Under the pieces are notes generated by a model. That model had not been told where the DNA came from. It made no database searches and saw only the letters and a program-made list of their open reading frames with translations. Positions 4,556 through 5,733 of a DNA stretch of 5,733 bases are shown one piece after another. A program made the translations under genes and the position numbers. Numbering within the stretch: the stretch's first letter is position 1; every line of letters starts with the position of its first letter. This stretch comes from Acidobacteriota bacterium (lineage in GTDB: Bacteria; Acidobacteriota; Vicinamibacteria; Vicinamibacterales; UBA2999), in contig CANJYC010000136.1 in assembly GCA_947478985.1 (NCBI GenBank), positions 1 through 5,733 on the forward strand, written 5' to 3'.

Positions 4556-5733
4556 ATGAGGGCTATCCGATTCGTCATTCTGATGTGCGCCTGTCTCGCC
4601 GCCGGACGTCCGGCGGGTGCGCAGGGCGTGATGGCGTTTGTCGAGGGGACGGTGAGGAGCGCCTCCGGTGCCGGGCTTCCCGATGTCATCGTCACGGCGC
4701 TCAACCAGGACACCGGCTTTCGGCGCAGCGCGACGACGGGGCCGGACGGGGTGTACCGCATCCTGAGCCTGCCCGTGGGGGCCTACGACATCCGCGCCGA
4801 GCGCGCGGACTTCGCAGCCGTCGTGCGCCAGCGGGTCGGGGTCAACGCTGACGAAAACGTCGCCATCGATTTCGTCCTCACCAGGTCGGCCTCAGAGACC
4901 GTGACCGTCAGCGCCGTTGCGCCGTTGACCGACCGCGATAAGGCGACGGTGCAGCAGACCGTGAACGAGCGCCTTGTCCGTGCACTGCCGCTATTCGGTC
5001 GTGACTTCATCCAGTTGGCGTCCCTGGCTGCAGGCTTCACGGGCAATCGCAATTTCCCGAGCCCGCAGGGGCAGCGGTACTGGGCCAATAACGTGCTGGT
5101 TGACGGTGCGAGCCACTTCTCGAAGTGGCGCGGCGCGGCGCGGACCTTCTACTCGGGATACGGGCTGGAGTCGATCGAGGAAGTCCAGGTCTTCACAAAC
5201 ATCTTCTCCCCGGAGTTCGGTGAGGCACTGGGGTCGATCACGAGCGCGGTGACCAAAGCGGGAACCAACCAGTGGCACGGCAGCGCGCTGTTGTTCGTCC
5301 GGGACGATGCGCTCGACGCGCTCCCGGCGTTTGCCACGCGCACGCCGCCGGCTGGCGCACAGCAGTATGGCCTGTCGTTTGGTGGTCCGCTCGTCAGGGA
5401 CCGGACGCACGTCTGGGCCAGCCTGGAAGGGCGGCGCACGCGTGACCGCACGATTGTGGTCTCGCCGGCGGCGCCGAACACCCTGGCCCCGGATGCGCAG
5501 GACGAGCAGCTCGTCTTCGTCCGCGTGGACCACCAGCAGAGCGGGCGGCAACTGCTCACGGCCCGCTACAACGGGCAGTTCTTTCGCTGGCACCATGAGC
5601 CCGGCGGGCTGACGTTGCCAGGCACCGGAACGCAGTTCACCAACATCGCGCACACCGGGCTGGTGACGGATGCGCTGCAGCTCTCCGACCGGACGCTGAA
5701 CGAGCTTCGTGTGCAGTTCGCGCGCTTCGTCGA
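4556..5733 (+). CDS. Oar-type TonB-dependent outer-membrane receptor, N-terminal part (3' end outside window)
   Basis: The frame is open from the ATG at 4556 to the window end, 392 codons without a stop. The signal peptide is MRAIRFV plus a hydrophobic core, with cleavage near AGAQ (about residues 21-23). Residues 28-110 form a carboxypeptidase-regulatory-like beta-sandwich (VEGTVRSASGAGLPDV ... GPDGVYRILSLPVGAYDIRA). SETVTVSA (113-120) resembles the TonB-box-like segment that starts the plug in this family; the plug follows with VRALPLFGRDFIQLASLAAGF, NNVLVDGA, YGLESIEEVQVFTNIFSPEFGEA (split at 201-223) and SAVTKAGTNQWHGSALLF. From about residue 240 the barrel strands begin, with the family motif YGLSFGGPLVRDRTHVWASLEG (271-292). 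Full-length proteins of this type are about 1000 residues, so well over half is missing. It would take up or bind large substrates at the outer membrane; the ligand is unknown. The gene is divergent from the response regulator. No clear ribosome-binding site is seen. Confidence 0.93.
   Translation, partial: MRAIRFVILMCACLAAGRPAGAQGVMAFVEGTVRSASGAGLPDVIVTALNQDTGFRRSATTGPDGVYRILSLPVGAYDIRAERADFAAVVRQRVGVNADENVAIDFVLTRSASETVTVSAVAPLTDRDKATVQQTVNERLVRALPLFGRDFIQLASLAAGFTGNRNFPSPQGQRYWANNVLVDGASHFSKWRGAARTFYSGYGLESIEEVQVFTNIFSPEFGEALGSITSAVTKAGTNQWHGSALLFVRDDALDALPAFATRTPPAGAQQYGLSFGGPLVRDRTHVWASLEGRRTRDRTIVVSPAAPNTLAPDAQDEQLVFVRVDHQQSGRQLLTARYNGQFFRWHHEPGGLTLPGTGTQFTNIAHTGLVTDALQLSDRTLNELRVQFARFV

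Noticed and set aside
4489..4851. 120-codon plus-strand frame starting in the intergenic region
   Set aside because: It overlaps the receptor gene in another frame, and its translation is arginine-rich, low-complexity shadow sequence.
4991..5653. 220-codon open frame on the minus strand
   Set aside because: It is antisense to the receptor gene, whose plug and barrel motifs are unmistakable; the product is arginine-rich and without motifs.

Overview
The window is GC-rich DNA with tightly packed genes and carries parts of three transcription units. It most likely comes from a Gram-negative soil or sediment bacterium of the Acidobacteriota (Vicinamibacteria-like). That placement is an inference from the Oar-type TonB receptor with an N-terminal carboxypeptidase-regulatory-like domain, the small exported cytochromes c of the kind often found beside quinoprotein dehydrogenases, the Tat-exported flavoprotein and the high GC content. 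No sequence search was run. I see no mobile element, CRISPR array, tRNA or rRNA.

Layout. (1) Positions 2-864, plus strand: two consecutive small mono-haem cytochromes c with Sec signal peptides. The first is cut at its 5' end by the window edge. (2) Positions 868-3608, minus strand: a two-gene operon. A Tat-exported FAD oxidoreductase (1863-3608) is followed, through an ATGA stop/start overlap, by a 332-residue beta-rich protein with two related Ig-like domains and a carboxypeptidase-regulatory-like C-terminal domain (868-1866). A good sigma70-type promoter (TTGACC, 17 bp, TACAAT) lies just before this operon and overlaps the stop codon of the gene upstream. (3) Positions 3676-4383, minus strand: an OmpR/PhoB-family response regulator with no histidine kinase beside it in the window. 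(4) Positions 4384-4555: a divergent intergenic region with a perfect 10-bp inverted repeat whose arms contain CACGTG, and a second hairpin that competes with its right arm. (5) Positions 4556-5733, plus strand: the first 392 codons of a large TonB-dependent outer-membrane receptor that runs off the right edge. It is open to the window end, so a stop-delimited ORF list would miss it.

How it may fit together. The most interesting unit is the flavoprotein plus its coupled partner. The flavoprotein has a twin-arginine signal. The partner has no signal peptide, yet it looks extracytoplasmic: tandem beta-sandwich domains and a single CxxxC cysteine pair. It may therefore be carried out through Tat bound to the flavoprotein. 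The two exported cytochromes end 3 bp from this operon on the opposite strand and are plausible, unproven, electron acceptors for a periplasmic flavin dehydrogenase. The response regulator lies upstream of the flavoprotein operon and is divergent from the receptor gene, so it is a candidate regulator of both. The substrate of the flavoprotein cannot be told from sequence; its active-site segments mix features of fumarate-reductase-type and ketosteroid-dehydrogenase-type members of its superfamily.
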